In this document: positions 28,838-37,977 of the stretch, in pieces
Layout: each line of letters opens with the position of its first letter
Position numbering within the stretch: position 1 is the first letter of the stretch
DNA from: Opitutia bacterium
GTDB taxonomy: Bacteria; Verrucomicrobiota; Verrucomicrobiia; Opitutales; Opitutaceae
Assembly: GCA_016190985.1 (NCBI GenBank)
Contig: JACPPI010000031.1
Coordinates: 62,001-126,000, forward strand
DNA: 64,000 nucleotides
Reading direction: 5' to 3'
The notes under the pieces: generated by a model
Database searches by the model: none
The model's input: only the letters and a program-made list of their open reading frames with translations
Told to the model about the DNA's origin: nothing
Made by a program: the position numbers and the translations under genes

Positions 28838-31059
28838 GCGCCGGCCTGCGCGGCGTCGACAATCTGCTGCTCGGAGAGCAGCACGAGGTTGGCGGCGGCG
28901 GCCAGCGGGATGTAAGTGTCGAGGGCGCGGACCGAGGCGAGCGGCTTTCCGTAGCCGCCCTCGGCGAGCGCGGCGACAACCGCGTCGGCGATGCCGCCGC
29001 CGGTCGCGCGGCATTCGTCGGCCACGAGCACGCGCCGGCACTCCGCCGCGTGCCGGCGGATGGCGTCCAGCGGCAGCGGGTTGAGCCAGCGCACGTCGAG
29101 CACGCGGGCGGCCACGCCCTGCTCCTGCAGCCGCCGGGCGGCGCGCAGGGAAAGCCGCACGCCGTTGCCATAGGTCACGATGAGCAGGTCCTTGGCGTTT
29201 TCATGATAGATGCCCGGCTCGCCGGACAAAAGGAGCCGGTCGGGCGTCGGGTAGTCGAAGAGCCAGGCGTTGTCGCCGTCGGCGTGGAGATCGCGCTCGT
29301 GGTAGAGAGCGATGGGCTCGAGGAACACGCCCACGCGTCCGCAGGCCCGCGCCGTGGCGACGAGCCCGCGCAACAGCATGGCCGCGTCGTCACCCCGCGA
29401 GGGCACGGCGAGCAGCAGGCCGGGGATGTCGCGCAGGGCGCCGATCGAGTTGTCGTTGTGGAAATGCCCGCCGAAGCCCTTCTGGTAGGCGAGGCCCTGC
29501 ACGCGCACGACCATCGGGTTGGCGAACTGCCCGTTGGAGAAATACTGGAGCGAACAGGCCTCGCCGCGGAGCTGGTCCAGCGCGTTGTGGATGTAGGCGA
29601 GGTATTGGATCTCGGGAATGGGCAGCAAGCCGGCGACACCCGCGCCCTGCGCGAGGCCGAGAATGGTGGTCTCGTCGAGCAGCGTGTCGAAACAGCGGTG
29701 CGGCCCGAATTTTTTCTGCAGGCCCTGCGTGACGCCGTAGACGCCGCCCTTCCGGCCCACGTCCTCGCCAAACAGGCTGATCTCGGGGAAACGCAGCATT
29801 TCGTCGGCGAGCGCGGAATTGATGTGCGTGCACAGCGTGCGCTTGAGGGGCGTCGTGACTTTCTCGGGCAGCGTGGCGCCGAAATGCCCGGTCCGCGCCG
29901 CCGGCGTCGCCTGCACCTGGGCGGTGGCGCGAATGGCCGCGGCATCGAACGGCGCGAGCGGCCGGACAATCTCCGCGGCGCTCGTCAGCTTCGGCGCGCG
30001 CGTGACCGCGACGCAGGCCGCGTCGACGCGCGCCTGCACGGAGCGGATGATTTCCAGCAGCGCGGCCGGGGCGGCCGCACCCAGTCCGACGAGCCGCTTG
30101 GCATTGGCCAGCAGCGGATCGCGCGCCTCGGCGGCCTCGACTTCCTCCAGCGAACGATAGGAGGTCTCCACGTCGGTGCCGGCGTGGGCCCACAGGCGCG
30201 TCGTGTGCAGGTGCAGGAAAACCGGGCTGCGGGTGCGGCGGCAGTGGCCGAGCGCGGCGGCGGTTCCGTTCCAGATTTCGTCCATCGTGCCGCCCGCCTC
30301 GAAGTAGGCGAGGTGCGGCTGGCGGCTGAAGTTGTCGTGAATCCAGTTGGCGGGCGTCTCCACCGAAATGCCGATGCCGTTGTCCTCGCACAAAAAGACG
30401 ATGGGCGCGTCGCCGCCGCGGCGCACGGCATAGCGCGCGGCGTTGATGCCGGTCAGCGCCGTGGCGTGGTTGGCCGAGGCGTCGCCGAAGGAGCAGAGCA
30501 CGATGGAGTCGGCCGAGAGGCCGTTGGCGATGCCGAGACGCCGGGCCCGGCGCAGGGCGTAGGCGAGGCCGTAGGCCTTGGGCAGGTGCGAGGCGATGGT
30601 GCTCGTCTGCGGCGGAATCCACAGCGGCTTGCTGCCCCAGACCTTGTGCCGGCCGCCGGAGATCGGGTCGTCGGCCGAAGCGCAGAACGAGCGGACGCCG
30701 TCGAGGATCCGGTCGCCCGCCCCCGCCACCCGTGAACGCGCCATCACGAGCCCGCCCGAGCGGTAATGCAGGAAACAGGGGTCATCGGGCCGCAGCAGGG
30801 CGCCGACGACGGCGTTCTGCTCGTGCCCGGCGCTGGAGATGGTGTAGAAGGACTGGTTGGTCTTGCGCAGCTCGCGCGCGGCCACGTCGAGCAACCGGCT
30901 GGTGACCTGGTCCTCGAAGATGTCCAGCGCGGCGCGCGCCGTCAGCGTCGTGTCCGGCGACAGCGGCGCGTCGGGCGGCAGCAGCCGGGCGGGCGGCGGA
31001 GCCGACGCCAGCCAGCCGAGCAGGGTTTCCTGGACGATTTCGACGCGGGTTTTGGCCAT
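28834..31059 (-). CDS. branched-chain 2-oxoacid dehydrogenase E1, alpha-beta fusion
   Basis: This 741-residue thiamine-diphosphate enzyme would decarboxylate 2-oxoacids from Val, Leu and Ile. The alpha part (about 1-345) includes FYTISSAGHEQNAVVGALL, the HYRSG segment and the ThDP motif GDASANHATALTGINAA ending in CEDNGIGIS. The beta part (about 400-741) includes LFGEDVGRKGGVYGVTQGL, DTLLDETTILGLAQGAGVAG, RVQGLAYQKGFGGHFHNDNS and DVRWLNPLPLD. In most bacteria these are two genes (bkdA1/bkdA2); single-chain fusions occur in Bacteroidota and relatives. No E2 gene adjoins; an E3 (lpd) is 30 kb away with the 2-oxoglutarate complex. The nearby isovaleryl-CoA dehydrogenase fits the same pathway. 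Confidence 0.88.
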   Translation of the reverse strand: MAKTRVEIVQETLLGWLASAPPPARLLPPDAPLSPDTTLTARAALDIFEDQVTSRLLDVAARELRKTNQSFYTISSAGHEQNAVVGALLRPDDPCFLHYRSGGLVMARSRVAGAGDRILDGVRSFCASADDPISGGRHKVWGSKPLWIPPQTSTIASHLPKAYGLAYALRRARRLGIANGLSADSIVLCSFGDASANHATALTGINAARYAVRRGGDAPIVFLCEDNGIGISVETPANWIHDNFSRQPHLAYFEAGGTMDEIWNGTAAALGHCRRTRSPVFLHLHTTRLWAHAGTDVETSYRSLEEVEAAEARDPLLANAKRLVGLGAAAPAALLEIIRSVQARVDAACVAVTRAPKLTSAAEIVRPLAPFDAAAIRATAQVQATPAARTGHFGATLPEKVTTPLKRTLCTHINSALADEMLRFPEISLFGEDVGRKGGVYGVTQGLQKKFGPHRCFDTLLDETTILGLAQGAGVAGLLPIPEIQYLAYIHNALDQLRGEACSLQYFSNGQFANPMVVRVQGLAYQKGFGGHFHNDNSIGALRDIPGLLLAVPSRGDDAAMLLRGLVATARACGRVGVFLEPIALYHERDLHADGDNAWLFDYPTPDRLLLSGEPGIYHENAKDLLIVTYGNGVRLSLRAARRLQEQGVAARVLDVRWLNPLPLDAIRRHAAECRRVLVADECRATGGGIADAVVAALAEGGYGKPLASVRALDTYIPLAAAANLVLLSEQQIVDAAQAGA

Positions 31060-31132
31060 GGCGGTCGCGCAGTATCAAGGAAGCCCGGCGGCGGGCGCAA
31101 GAATTACACGCGCTTCCGGCCCCGGAAAGCGC

Positions 31133-31966
31133 TCAGAGCACCTTGACCGCGGCGAGCACGAGTTTCTCGAAGGCGCCCGCGCCGCGCGCGGCCATCTCGA
31201 TGGTGTGGGCGTGCGACAGCTTTTCGTCGGAGAGGCCCGCGCCCATGTTGGTGATGCAGGAGATGCCCGCCACCTTCAGGCCGCAATGCCGCGCGATAAG
31301 GCAGTCGGGCACGCTCGACATGCCGACCGCGTCGGCGCCCCAGCCCTGCGCCATGCGGATCTCGGCCGGCGTCTCGAACGACGGGCCGCGGAAGGCGACG
31401 TAGACGCCCTCGTGCAGCTTGACCCCCTGCTGCTGCGCGACGGTCTTGATGGTCGCCCGCAACACCGGGTCCCAGGCGTCGGACACGGGCACGAAGCGCG
31501 GGCCGAAACTCTCGTCGTTGGGCCCGACGAGCGGGTTGAGGCCGAGGAAGTTGATGTGGTCGGTGATGAGCATCAGCTCGCTGACGCCGATGTGCATGCG
31601 CAGGCTGCCTGCGGCGTTGGAGAGGAACAGGGTCTCGACCCCCGCCGCCTTGATGGCGCGGATCATGGTCTTCAGCGGATAGGCGTCGCTCGTCTCGTAG
31701 AAATGCTTGCGGCCGTTGAGCACGATGACGGGCACGCCGTTGAGTTTCCCGATGATCAGCTGGCCCGCGTGCCCGGCGACCGTCAGCAGCGGAAAGCCCG
31801 GCAGGTCGGTGTAGGCGATGACCACGGGGTTTTCCACCAGGCGCGCCAGCCCGCCGAGGCCGGTGCCGAGGATGAGGGCGAGCCTGGGTTTCAGCCCGCC
31901 GAGCGCGGCGGTGATCCTGGCGGCGGCCTGACGGACGTTTTCGGCGTGGAGCTGGACTTCGTTCAT
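31133..31966 (-). CDS. purine nucleoside phosphorylase, trimeric type
   Basis: This 277-residue enzyme cleaves inosine or guanosine with phosphate. Family II (trimeric) signatures are LALILGTGLGGLA, the phosphate-binding TVAGHAGQL and NGRKHFYE, LSNAAGSL, FRGPSFETPAEIRM with the base-contacting Glu, GMSSVPDCLIARH, and the ITNMGAGLSDEKLSH loop whose Asn selects 6-oxopurines. Length is normal. It starts 45 bases after the end of xerD on the same strand, so it may be the last gene of infA-xerD-PNP. It completes the purine theme of this segment as the salvage step. Confidence 0.92.
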   Translation of the reverse strand: MNEVQLHAENVRQAAARITAALGGLKPRLALILGTGLGGLARLVENPVVIAYTDLPGFPLLTVAGHAGQLIIGKLNGVPVIVLNGRKHFYETSDAYPLKTMIRAIKAAGVETLFLSNAAGSLRMHIGVSELMLITDHINFLGLNPLVGPNDESFGPRFVPVSDAWDPVLRATIKTVAQQQGVKLHEGVYVAFRGPSFETPAEIRMAQGWGADAVGMSSVPDCLIARHCGLKVAGISCITNMGAGLSDEKLSHAHTIEMAARGAGAFEKLVLAAVKVL

Positions 31967-32011
31967 GCGGGCAATCTACGCCAACCACCCGGCCCGACGA
32001 AAGCCCGCATT

Positions 32012-32986
32012 TCAGAGCTTCGCCACTTTGTCCGCCGGCCGACGGTTGCGCGGGTGGTGCTTCGCGTGCTGATCCAGCAACCGCGAGGACTCGACGGCGG
32101 TGTAGATCTGGGTCGTGCCGATGCTGGCATGGCCGAGCATCTCCTGGATGGCGCGCAGGTCGGCGCCGCCGCCGAGCAGGTGCGTGGCGAAGGAGTGGCG
32201 CAGCAGGTGCGGCTTGACGGATTGCCCGAGGCCGGCGCGCTGCGCGGCGGTCTTGACCATGACCCAGAGGGTTTTCCGCGACATGGCCTTGCCGCGCTCG
32301 GTGATGAACAGCTCGCTGCCGGTGCTGGGTTTCACGAGCCGCGGCCGGCCGGAGCCGAGGTAGGCCTGCACGGCGTCGCGGGCTTTTTCGCCCAGCGGCA
32401 CGACGCGCTCCTTCGAGCCCTTGCCGAAGACGCGCACGAAGCCGTTTTCCAAATCGACCTGCTGGAGCGTGAGCCCGCAGATCTCGCTCGCGCGCAGGCC
32501 GCTCGAGTAGACCAGCTCCAGCATCGCCCGGTCGCGGACGGAGTAGGCGTCGGCGCCGGTGGGCGCGGCGAGGAGCTTCTGCATTTCGCCGGCGGAGAGG
32601 GTCTGCGGGAGCTTGCGGCGGATCTTCGGGCCGGCGAGCAAGGCGGTCGGGTTGATCTCCATCACGTGCTCCCCATCCACCAGGTGCCGGTAGAGCATCC
32701 GGACGGACGTCAATTTGCGCGCCTGCGACGACGCGGACAGATCCCGGTCGCTGAGGGAATGCAACCAGGCGGTGAGGTGCCGGGCCGTCACTTTCCGCCA
32801 GTTGGCCGCGCCATGTTTTTTCAGGTGCGCGGCCGTCTGGACCAGGTCACGCCCGTAGGCGAATTCCGTGTTGGCCGACATGCCCCGCTCCATGGCGAGG
32901 GTGTTCACAAACGACCCGATGTCTTCCTGAAAATCCCTGGGCGCGCGCGCGATGATGTCCTGTATCGTGACGCGTTGCCTTTTCAT
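32012..32986 (-). CDS. xerD: tyrosine recombinase, XerC/XerD family
   Basis: The 324 residues show an N-terminal SAM-like DNA-binding domain (about 18-110) and a catalytic domain with the full active-site set: Arg165 (SSGLRASE), Lys189 (FGKGSKERV), His260 and Arg263 (PHLLRHSFATHLL), His286 (LGHASIGTTQIY) and nucleophile Tyr295. Xer recombinases resolve chromosome dimers at dif. The usual TTQIYTHV reads TTQIYTAV here. The gene lies 14 bases after infA, so the two are almost certainly co-transcribed. With no attachment site or phage genes nearby, a housekeeping role is more likely than an element-borne integrase. XerC versus XerD cannot be firmly separated from one copy. Confidence 0.85.
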   Translation of the reverse strand: MKRQRVTIQDIIARAPRDFQEDIGSFVNTLAMERGMSANTEFAYGRDLVQTAAHLKKHGAANWRKVTARHLTAWLHSLSDRDLSASSQARKLTSVRMLYRHLVDGEHVMEINPTALLAGPKIRRKLPQTLSAGEMQKLLAAPTGADAYSVRDRAMLELVYSSGLRASEICGLTLQQVDLENGFVRVFGKGSKERVVPLGEKARDAVQAYLGSGRPRLVKPSTGSELFITERGKAMSRKTLWVMVKTAAQRAGLGQSVKPHLLRHSFATHLLGGGADLRAIQEMLGHASIGTTQIYTAVESSRLLDQHAKHHPRNRRPADKVAKL

Positions 32987-33000
32987 GACCGACCCTGCGA

Positions 33001-33264
33001 TCAGTAGCGGCGCGGCCGGCGCGGGCCGGGCGGCGGCGCGTTGGTGTCGCGGATGCGGTAGGTGATGCGCGCCTTGTCGAGGTCGTAGGGGCTCATCTCC
33101 ATCTTCACGCGGTCGCCGGCGGCGATCTTGATGAAATGCTTGCGGAGCTTGCCCGAGATGTGGGCCAGCACCATGTGGCCGTTGTCGAGCTGCACCCGGA
33201 ACATCGTCCCTGGCAGGACGGTGATGATCTTGCCCTCCACTTCGATCGCTTTGCTGTCAGACAT
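33001..33264 (-). CDS. infA: translation initiation factor IF-1
   Basis: The 87 residues form the S1-like OB fold of IF-1, which occupies the ribosomal A site during initiation. The core reads [39 protein letters not shown] and [15 protein letters not shown] Pro/Arg-rich tail (about 75-87) extends beyond the usual 72 residues. The reading begins after a C-rich leader with no Shine-Dalgarno sequence. It heads a probable operon with xerD and the phosphorylase. The reverse-strand gap upstream (33265-33417) holds a dispersed repeat. Confidence 0.95.
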   Translation of the reverse strand: MSDSKAIEVEGKIITVLPGTMFRVQLDNGHMVLAHISGKLRKHFIKIAAGDRVKMEMSPYDLDKARITYRIRDTNAPPPGPRRPRRY

Positions 33265-33339
33265 GGGTGGAGGTGGTGTGCGGAGCGGTTTTGGTCATGC
33301 AGGTGGTGCTAATAAAAGCCCCTTGTAACTGGGGAATCC

Positions 33340-33391
33340 CCTCCGTAGTCAAGGCTTTCCCTCCTTCGCTCCTGCGGAGCTACGGAGGGCG
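33340..33391. repeat. dispersed inverted repeat, family H
   Basis: CCCTCCGTAGT and GGAGCTACGGAGGG arms enclose CCCTCCTTCGCTCCTGC. It lies between the divergent infA and tadA genes. A related sequence is read in frame inside sucB (58095-58123). Confidence 0.7.
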
Positions 33392-33417
33392 GGCCTCTGG
33401 CCCAGCCCAATCCCTCA

Positions 33418-33942
33418 ATGACCGAGCCGCCGCAACGTCCGTCCCTACCGTGCCCGTTCGAGAAAGTCTTCCCGTCGCAATTGCAGCGGGACGACGACTT
33501 TTACATGTGGCTGGCCTACAACCAAGCCATCGACGCATGGAAGCAGGACGAGGTCCCGATCGGTGCGGTCATTGAGCTGGGGGGCGAGATCATCGCCGCC
33601 GCGCACAACCAACGCGACAGCACGCGCGACCCCACGGCCCACGCCGAGATCCTCGCCCTGACCCAGGCCGCCAAGGCGGTCGGCGACTGGCGGCTGAACG
33701 AGGCCACGCTCTACGTGACCAAGGAACCCTGCCCGATGTGCTCCGGCGCCAGCCTGATGGCGCGGCTCAAGCGCGTGGTCTATGCCGTGTCCGACCCCAA
33801 GATGGGCTGCCTCGGCGGCGCGACCGACTTGAACGCCCTGCCCGGCTCCAACCACCGCCTTGAGCTGACGCGCGGCGTGCTGGAGAAACCCTGCCATGAA
33901 TTGATCCGCGCCTACTTCCAGCTCAAACGGCAGGAAGATTGA
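33418..33942 (+). CDS. tadA: tRNA-specific adenosine deaminase
   Basis: TadA deaminates A34 of tRNA-Arg(ACG) to inosine. The 174 residues carry the zinc-dependent deaminase signature: [10 protein letters not shown] with His and catalytic Glu, and [17 protein letters not shown] with the two zinc cysteines. Other family residues are [25 protein letters not shown] and [10 protein letters not shown]. It is slightly longer than the usual 150-160 because of an N-terminal 25-residue extension rich in Pro. It precedes the superoxide dismutase gene by about 75 bases on the same strand; co-transcription is possible. Confidence 0.92.
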   Translation: MTEPPQRPSLPCPFEKVFPSQLQRDDDFYMWLAYNQAIDAWKQDEVPIGAVIELGGEIIAAAHNQRDSTRDPTAHAEILALTQAAKAVGDWRLNEATLYVTKEPCPMCSGASLMARLKRVVYAVSDPKMGCLGGATDLNALPGSNHRLELTRGVLEKPCHELIRAYFQLKRQED

Positions 33943-34018
33943 CTGGCGCCCACTCCAGCAGTTGACGCGACCGCCAACGCGTGCACCTTTGATCCCACTC
34001 CTCCAACCCACCACGATC

Positions 34019-34651
<633 letters not shown>

Positions 34652-34702
34652 GTCGTCCGCTCGCGCACGTCGTGGCGCGCAAGCGCGCCACCTCCAGTTT
34701 CA

Positions 34703-34729
34703 AGCCGCGCCGCGAGGCGCGGCTTTTTT
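34703..34729 (+). terminator. rho-independent terminator after sod
   Basis: AGCCGCGCC and GGCGCGGCT pair in a nine-base stem with loop GCGA, followed by five T. Confidence 0.9.
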
Positions 34730-34739
34730 GCGCCCCGAC

Positions 34740-34889
34740 TGTCATTCTGAACGCAGTGAAGAATCCATCAGCTCTCATGCCGCGCGGCATACTATCGAAG
34801 CTTCTGCTGGATTCTTCGCTACGCTCAGAATGACACGGAACGGGAGCCCGTTCTCCTTCGCGTCATCCTGAGCGCTGCGAAGGATCCAT
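34740..34889. repeat. dispersed inverted repeat, family C copy 2 plus a half copy
   Basis: A full unit at 34740-34835 begins TGTCATTCTGAACGCAGTGA and ends TCGCTACGCTCAGAATGACA. A half unit follows at 34861-34889 (CGTCATCCTGAGCGCTGCGA). They fill the gap between the sod and glnA terminators; this interval of about 310 bp (34652-34961) holds no gene. Confidence 0.88.
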
Positions 34890-34901
34890 TGCGCGCTGCG
34901 A

Positions 34902-34936
34902 GAAAAAATAAAACGCCCGGCCTTGCGGCCGGGCGT
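34902..34936 (-). terminator. rho-independent terminator of glnA
   Basis: On the minus strand ACGCCCGGCC and GGCCGGGCGT form a perfect ten-pair stem with a four-base loop, followed by TTTTATTTTTT. Confidence 0.93.
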
Positions 34937-34961
34937 CGAAAGCAAGCAGGTTCGCGAGAAC

Positions 34962-35993
34962 TTACTTGGTCGGGACGGTGAGGATCGTCTTGAGGATCCG
35001 GCCGGCGACCAGATACGGGTCGGCGGCGGAGTTCGGACGGCGGTCCTCGAGGTAGCCCTTGTAGTCGGCCTTGACGAAGCTGTGCGGGACGCGGATCGAG
35101 GCGCCGCGGTCGGCCACGCCGTAGCTGAACTTGTCGATCGACTGCGTCTCGTGCAGGCCGGTGAGGCGGAGATGGTTCTCCGGCCCGTAGACGGCGATGT
35201 GCTCGTCGCGGAACTGGTTGAAGGCGGCCATGAGCTTCTCGAAGTAGGCCTTCCCACCGACCTCGCGCATATGCTTGGTCGAGAAGTTGGAGTGCATGCC
35301 CGAGCCGTTCCAGTCGAGCGGCTGCTGGAAGGGCGCGAGGATCGGCTTGCAGCGCCACTCGATGTCGATGCCGTAGCTCTCGCAGAGGCGGGCCAGGATG
35401 TAGCGGGCGACCCAGAGCTGGTCGGCGGCGTTCTTCGAGCCCTTGCCGAAGACCTGGAACTCCCACTGGCCCTTCGCCACCTCGGCGTTGATGCCCTCGA
35501 GGTTGATCCCGGCGTCGAGGCAGATGTCGATGTGCTTCTCGACGATCTCGCGGGCGACGCAGCCGACGTTCTTGTAGCCGACGCCGGTGTAATACGGGCC
35601 CTGCGGCGCGGGGAAACCGTCCTTCGGGAAGCCGAGGGGCGCGCCGTCCTTGTAGAAGAAGTATTCCTGTTCGAAGCCGAACCAGGTGTCCGGATCATCC
35701 GGGATCGTGGCGCGGGAATTGGACGGATGCGCCGCGCCGGTGTGGAGATAGGTCTCGCACATCACGAGCACGCCGTGCTTGCGCGTGCTGTCGGGAAACA
35801 CGGCGACGGGCCGCAGCACCACGTCGGAGCTTTTGCCCTCGGCCTGCTGGGTCGAGCTGCCGTCGAAGCCCCAGTCGGGCAGTTCGGCCAGTTTGGGGAA
35901 GGAGGCGTATTCCTTGATCTGGGTCTTGCTGCGCAGGCTCGCGAGCGGCGTGTAGCCGTCGAGCCAGATGTATTCCAGTTTGTATTTGGCCAT
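34962..35993 (-). CDS. glnA: glutamine synthetase type II
   Basis: This 343-residue enzyme makes glutamine from glutamate and ammonia. Its short length and motifs (WLDGYTPLASLRSKTQ, ELPDWGFDGSSTQQAEGKSS, GFEQEYFFYK, GQWEFQVFGKGS, NGSGMHSNFSTKHMR and YLEDRRPNSAADPYLVAGRI) identify the eukaryote-like GSII form rather than the dodecameric GSI of about 470 residues. GSII lacks the adenylylation tyrosine, so control must be transcriptional or by feedback. The start is at MAKYKLEYIWLDG, after an unusual A-rich stretch. A sigma-54-like site lies 88-103 bases upstream. With glnD in the same window, nitrogen regulation is represented twice. Confidence 0.93.
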   Translation of the reverse strand: MAKYKLEYIWLDGYTPLASLRSKTQIKEYASFPKLAELPDWGFDGSSTQQAEGKSSDVVLRPVAVFPDSTRKHGVLVMCETYLHTGAAHPSNSRATIPDDPDTWFGFEQEYFFYKDGAPLGFPKDGFPAPQGPYYTGVGYKNVGCVAREIVEKHIDICLDAGINLEGINAEVAKGQWEFQVFGKGSKNAADQLWVARYILARLCESYGIDIEWRCKPILAPFQQPLDWNGSGMHSNFSTKHMREVGGKAYFEKLMAAFNQFRDEHIAVYGPENHLRLTGLHETQSIDKFSYGVADRGASIRVPHSFVKADYKGYLEDRRPNSAADPYLVAGRILKTILTVPTK

Positions 35994-36080
35994 GATGTTT
36001 TTGGATTTGGGAGGGGTTGATTGAGCCAATGGCAGCAAAGGGTTTGCTGCGGTCCGGCTCGCAAAACTGTCGGCCAAATC

Positions 36081-36096
36081 AGCACCTCATATGCCA
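36081..36096 (-). promoter_or_regulatory. possible sigma-54 promoter of glnA
   Basis: On the minus strand TGGCATATGAGGTGCT has the GG-N10-GC spacing of a -24/-12 promoter and keeps TGGCA and GCT of the consensus. Initiation would fall near 36069, giving a leader of about 75 bases. Glutamine synthetase genes are classical sigma-54 targets, but the match is incomplete. Confidence 0.4.
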
Positions 36097-36221
36097 GAAG
36101 CAACGAGAATTTCCCGGCATGACCCGGGTTTTACAGGTGGCGGCCCCAGCCGGACCCGGTTCTGGGCCCAGCCCGCTCTTGCCACCAGCCGTCGGGACTG
36201 AATCGTCGCCCCTGTCCTACC

Positions 36222-37427
36222 ATGCAAGAGGTCAAGAACACCCAGCGCGCCCTGGTCCGCATCGGCTACGACGGCCTGGTCCACAAGACCTTCCGCGGCC
36301 CGCAGGCCTTTGCCCGGTTTGAGAACGAGGTGCGCGTGCTCCGGCACCTGGAGGCCCGGGGCTGCGGATTCGTCCCCCGCCTCCTCGAGGTCGACGAACC
36401 GGGCCTCAGGATTGTCACCACCAACTGCGGCTCCCGGGTGGACCAGGTCAACCCGGAGCGCCTGCGGGAGCTGTTCACCGAGTTGGAAACCTTCGGCGTG
36501 CGCCACGACGACCCCGAGATCCGCAACATCACCTACCGCAAGACCGACGGCCGGTTCTGCATCATCGACTTTGAGTTCGCCGCCCTGCTGGACGAGGCCC
36601 CCGGCGGCCCCCGCGCCCCGGCCCCCACCCTCCGCTGGTCCGGCCTCACGCATCCCGGCCGGGTCCGGCCCAACAACGAGGACACCTTCCTCGCCCTCGA
36701 GTTCGACGGCCGCGAGGTCCGCTATCTCGGCAAGATCGGCGAGGCGGCCGCCGTCCACACCGACCTGGTCTTCGCCGTGAGCGACGGCATGGGCGGCGCC
36801 AGTTCCGGCGAGTTCGCCAGCCGCATCACCAAGGACAAGATCACGCGCCTGCTGCCCAAGGGCTTCCGCCTCACCGTGCCCGGCCCGGCCAGCGGCTACG
36901 ACGCCACGCTGCGCGAGCTGTTCGAGGCCATCCACTACGACCTGCTCAAGCTCGGCCACTCCTACGAGGAATGCCTCGGCATGGGCACCACTCTCAGCCT
37001 CGCCTGGCTGACGCCCGGCTGGCTGTATTTCGGCCACATCGGCGACAGCCGCATCTACCACCTGCCCCGGGGGGGCGGGCTGCGCCAGCTCACACACGAC
37101 CACGGCCACGTCGGCTGGCTGCGCCGCGGCGGCCTGATCACCGAGCGCCAGGCCCGCGAACATCCGTTGCGCAATGTGCTCAACCAGGCCCTCGGCGCCG
37201 GGCACCAGTTCATCGACCCGCAATTTGGCGCCGTGTCCTGCGCCCCCGGTGACCGTTTCCTGCTCTGCTCCGACGGCCTCACGCAGGAACTCTGGGACCG
37301 TCAGTTGGAGGAAATCATCCGCTCGTCCGACACCGCCCCCCTGGCGCAGCAACTTGTCAGCGCCGCCCTGGAGCGCGGCGGCCACGACAACATCACCGCC
37401 CTCGTCGTCGAGGCTTTGGCGCCGTGA
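36222..37427 (+). CDS. kinase-like domain fused to PP2C protein phosphatase
   Basis: This 401-residue soluble protein joins two domains. Residues about 135-401 form a complete PP2C Ser/Thr phosphatase: GRVRPNNEDTF, SDGMGGASSGE (Asp188), GMGTTLSLAWL, GHIGDSRIYHL, LCSDGLTQEL and GGHDNITALVV supply the metal-binding aspartates. Residues 1-125 look like a minimal protein-kinase fold: Lys22, Glu36 in FENEVRVLRHL, HDDPEIRN (His95, Asp97, Asn102 matching HxDxxxxN) and DFE (116-118 in place of DFG). A glycine-rich loop is missing. It could be an active or a pseudokinase domain paired with its antagonist phosphatase. It is divergent from glnA. No partner substrate such as an FHA or anti-sigma antagonist is adjacent. 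Confidence 0.85.
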   Translation: MQEVKNTQRALVRIGYDGLVHKTFRGPQAFARFENEVRVLRHLEARGCGFVPRLLEVDEPGLRIVTTNCGSRVDQVNPERLRELFTELETFGVRHDDPEIRNITYRKTDGRFCIIDFEFAALLDEAPGGPRAPAPTLRWSGLTHPGRVRPNNEDTFLALEFDGREVRYLGKIGEAAAVHTDLVFAVSDGMGGASSGEFASRITKDKITRLLPKGFRLTVPGPASGYDATLRELFEAIHYDLLKLGHSYEECLGMGTTLSLAWLTPGWLYFGHIGDSRIYHLPRGGGLRQLTHDHGHVGWLRRGGLITERQAREHPLRNVLNQALGAGHQFIDPQFGAVSCAPGDRFLLCSDGLTQELWDRQLEEIIRSSDTAPLAQQLVSAALERGGHDNITALVVEALAP

Positions 37428-37445
37428 TGGGCAAACATCATTCTC

Positions 37446-37530
37446 TGTCATTCTGAGCGAAGCGAAGAATCCAGTCGGACTACCGCCAGCGCACATCATT
37501 CTGGATTCTTCGCTTCGCTCAGAATGACAG
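37446..37530. repeat. dispersed inverted repeat, family C copy 3
   Basis: Best-preserved member: TGTCATTCTGAGCGAAGCGA returns as TCGCTTCGCTCAGAATGACA. It separates the phosphatase gene from the cyclotransferase gene. Confidence 0.93.
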
Positions 37531-37614
37531 TCGGACATTGATGAGCTGTATTTCACGGTGACCGCGCATTTCTGCTTTTGCACTCTCTGGGCTTTTTGTG
37601 GCGAATCCTCCCCC

Positions 37615-37974
37615 ATGACCCGCGTCTTTGTCTACGGCACGCTGAAGCGCGGCGGCGCCAACCACGCCTTCCTCGCCGGGCAGCAGTTTCTCGGCCCGGC
37701 CCGCACCCAGCCGGGCTTCACGCTCTACTCGCTCGGCGACTGCCCGGGCATGGTGCGCGCTCCGGGCGACACGGCCGGTGTGGCCGGCGAACTCTGGGTG
37801 GTGGACGACGCCTGCCTGGCCGAGCTGGACCGGCTAGAGGGGCTCGACGAGGGCCTCTACGAGCGGGCCGATGTGCTGCTCGCGCCCAATCCCCTCGCCG
37901 CCTCGGCCCGAACCTACCTCTACACCCGCCCCCATCACGGCCTGCCACCCGTCGGCTCGGAGTGGCTGGGGTAA
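37615..37974 (+). CDS. gamma-glutamylcyclotransferase family protein
   Basis: The 119 residues match the GGCT/AIG2-like fold. The substrate-binding loop is FVYGTLKRGGANHAFL; PGFTLYSLGDCPGMV, GVAGELWVVDDACLAELDRLEG (with the Glu expected to act as general base) and YLYTRP complete the fold. These enzymes release 5-oxoproline from gamma-glutamyl peptides, or in other members act on gamma-glutamylamines; the precise substrate is not decidable. The start is at MTRVFVYG; the frame extends 19 codons upstream without support. It ends only three bases from the convergent BRO gene. Confidence 0.83.
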   Translation: MTRVFVYGTLKRGGANHAFLAGQQFLGPARTQPGFTLYSLGDCPGMVRAPGDTAGVAGELWVVDDACLAELDRLEGLDEGLYERADVLLAPNPLAASARTYLYTRPHHGLPPVGSEWLG

Positions 37975-37977
37975 GGA

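Noticed and set aside
27853-30735. A 960-codon + strand frame spanning the Spm-like gene and the antisense of the E1 gene
   Set aside because: It runs in a wrong frame of one real gene and antisense to another; it has no domain of its own.
32012-32986. Tyrosine recombinase as an integrase of a mobile element
   Set aside because: It is directly behind infA, has the XerC/D layout, and no element boundaries or attachment repeats are seen around it.
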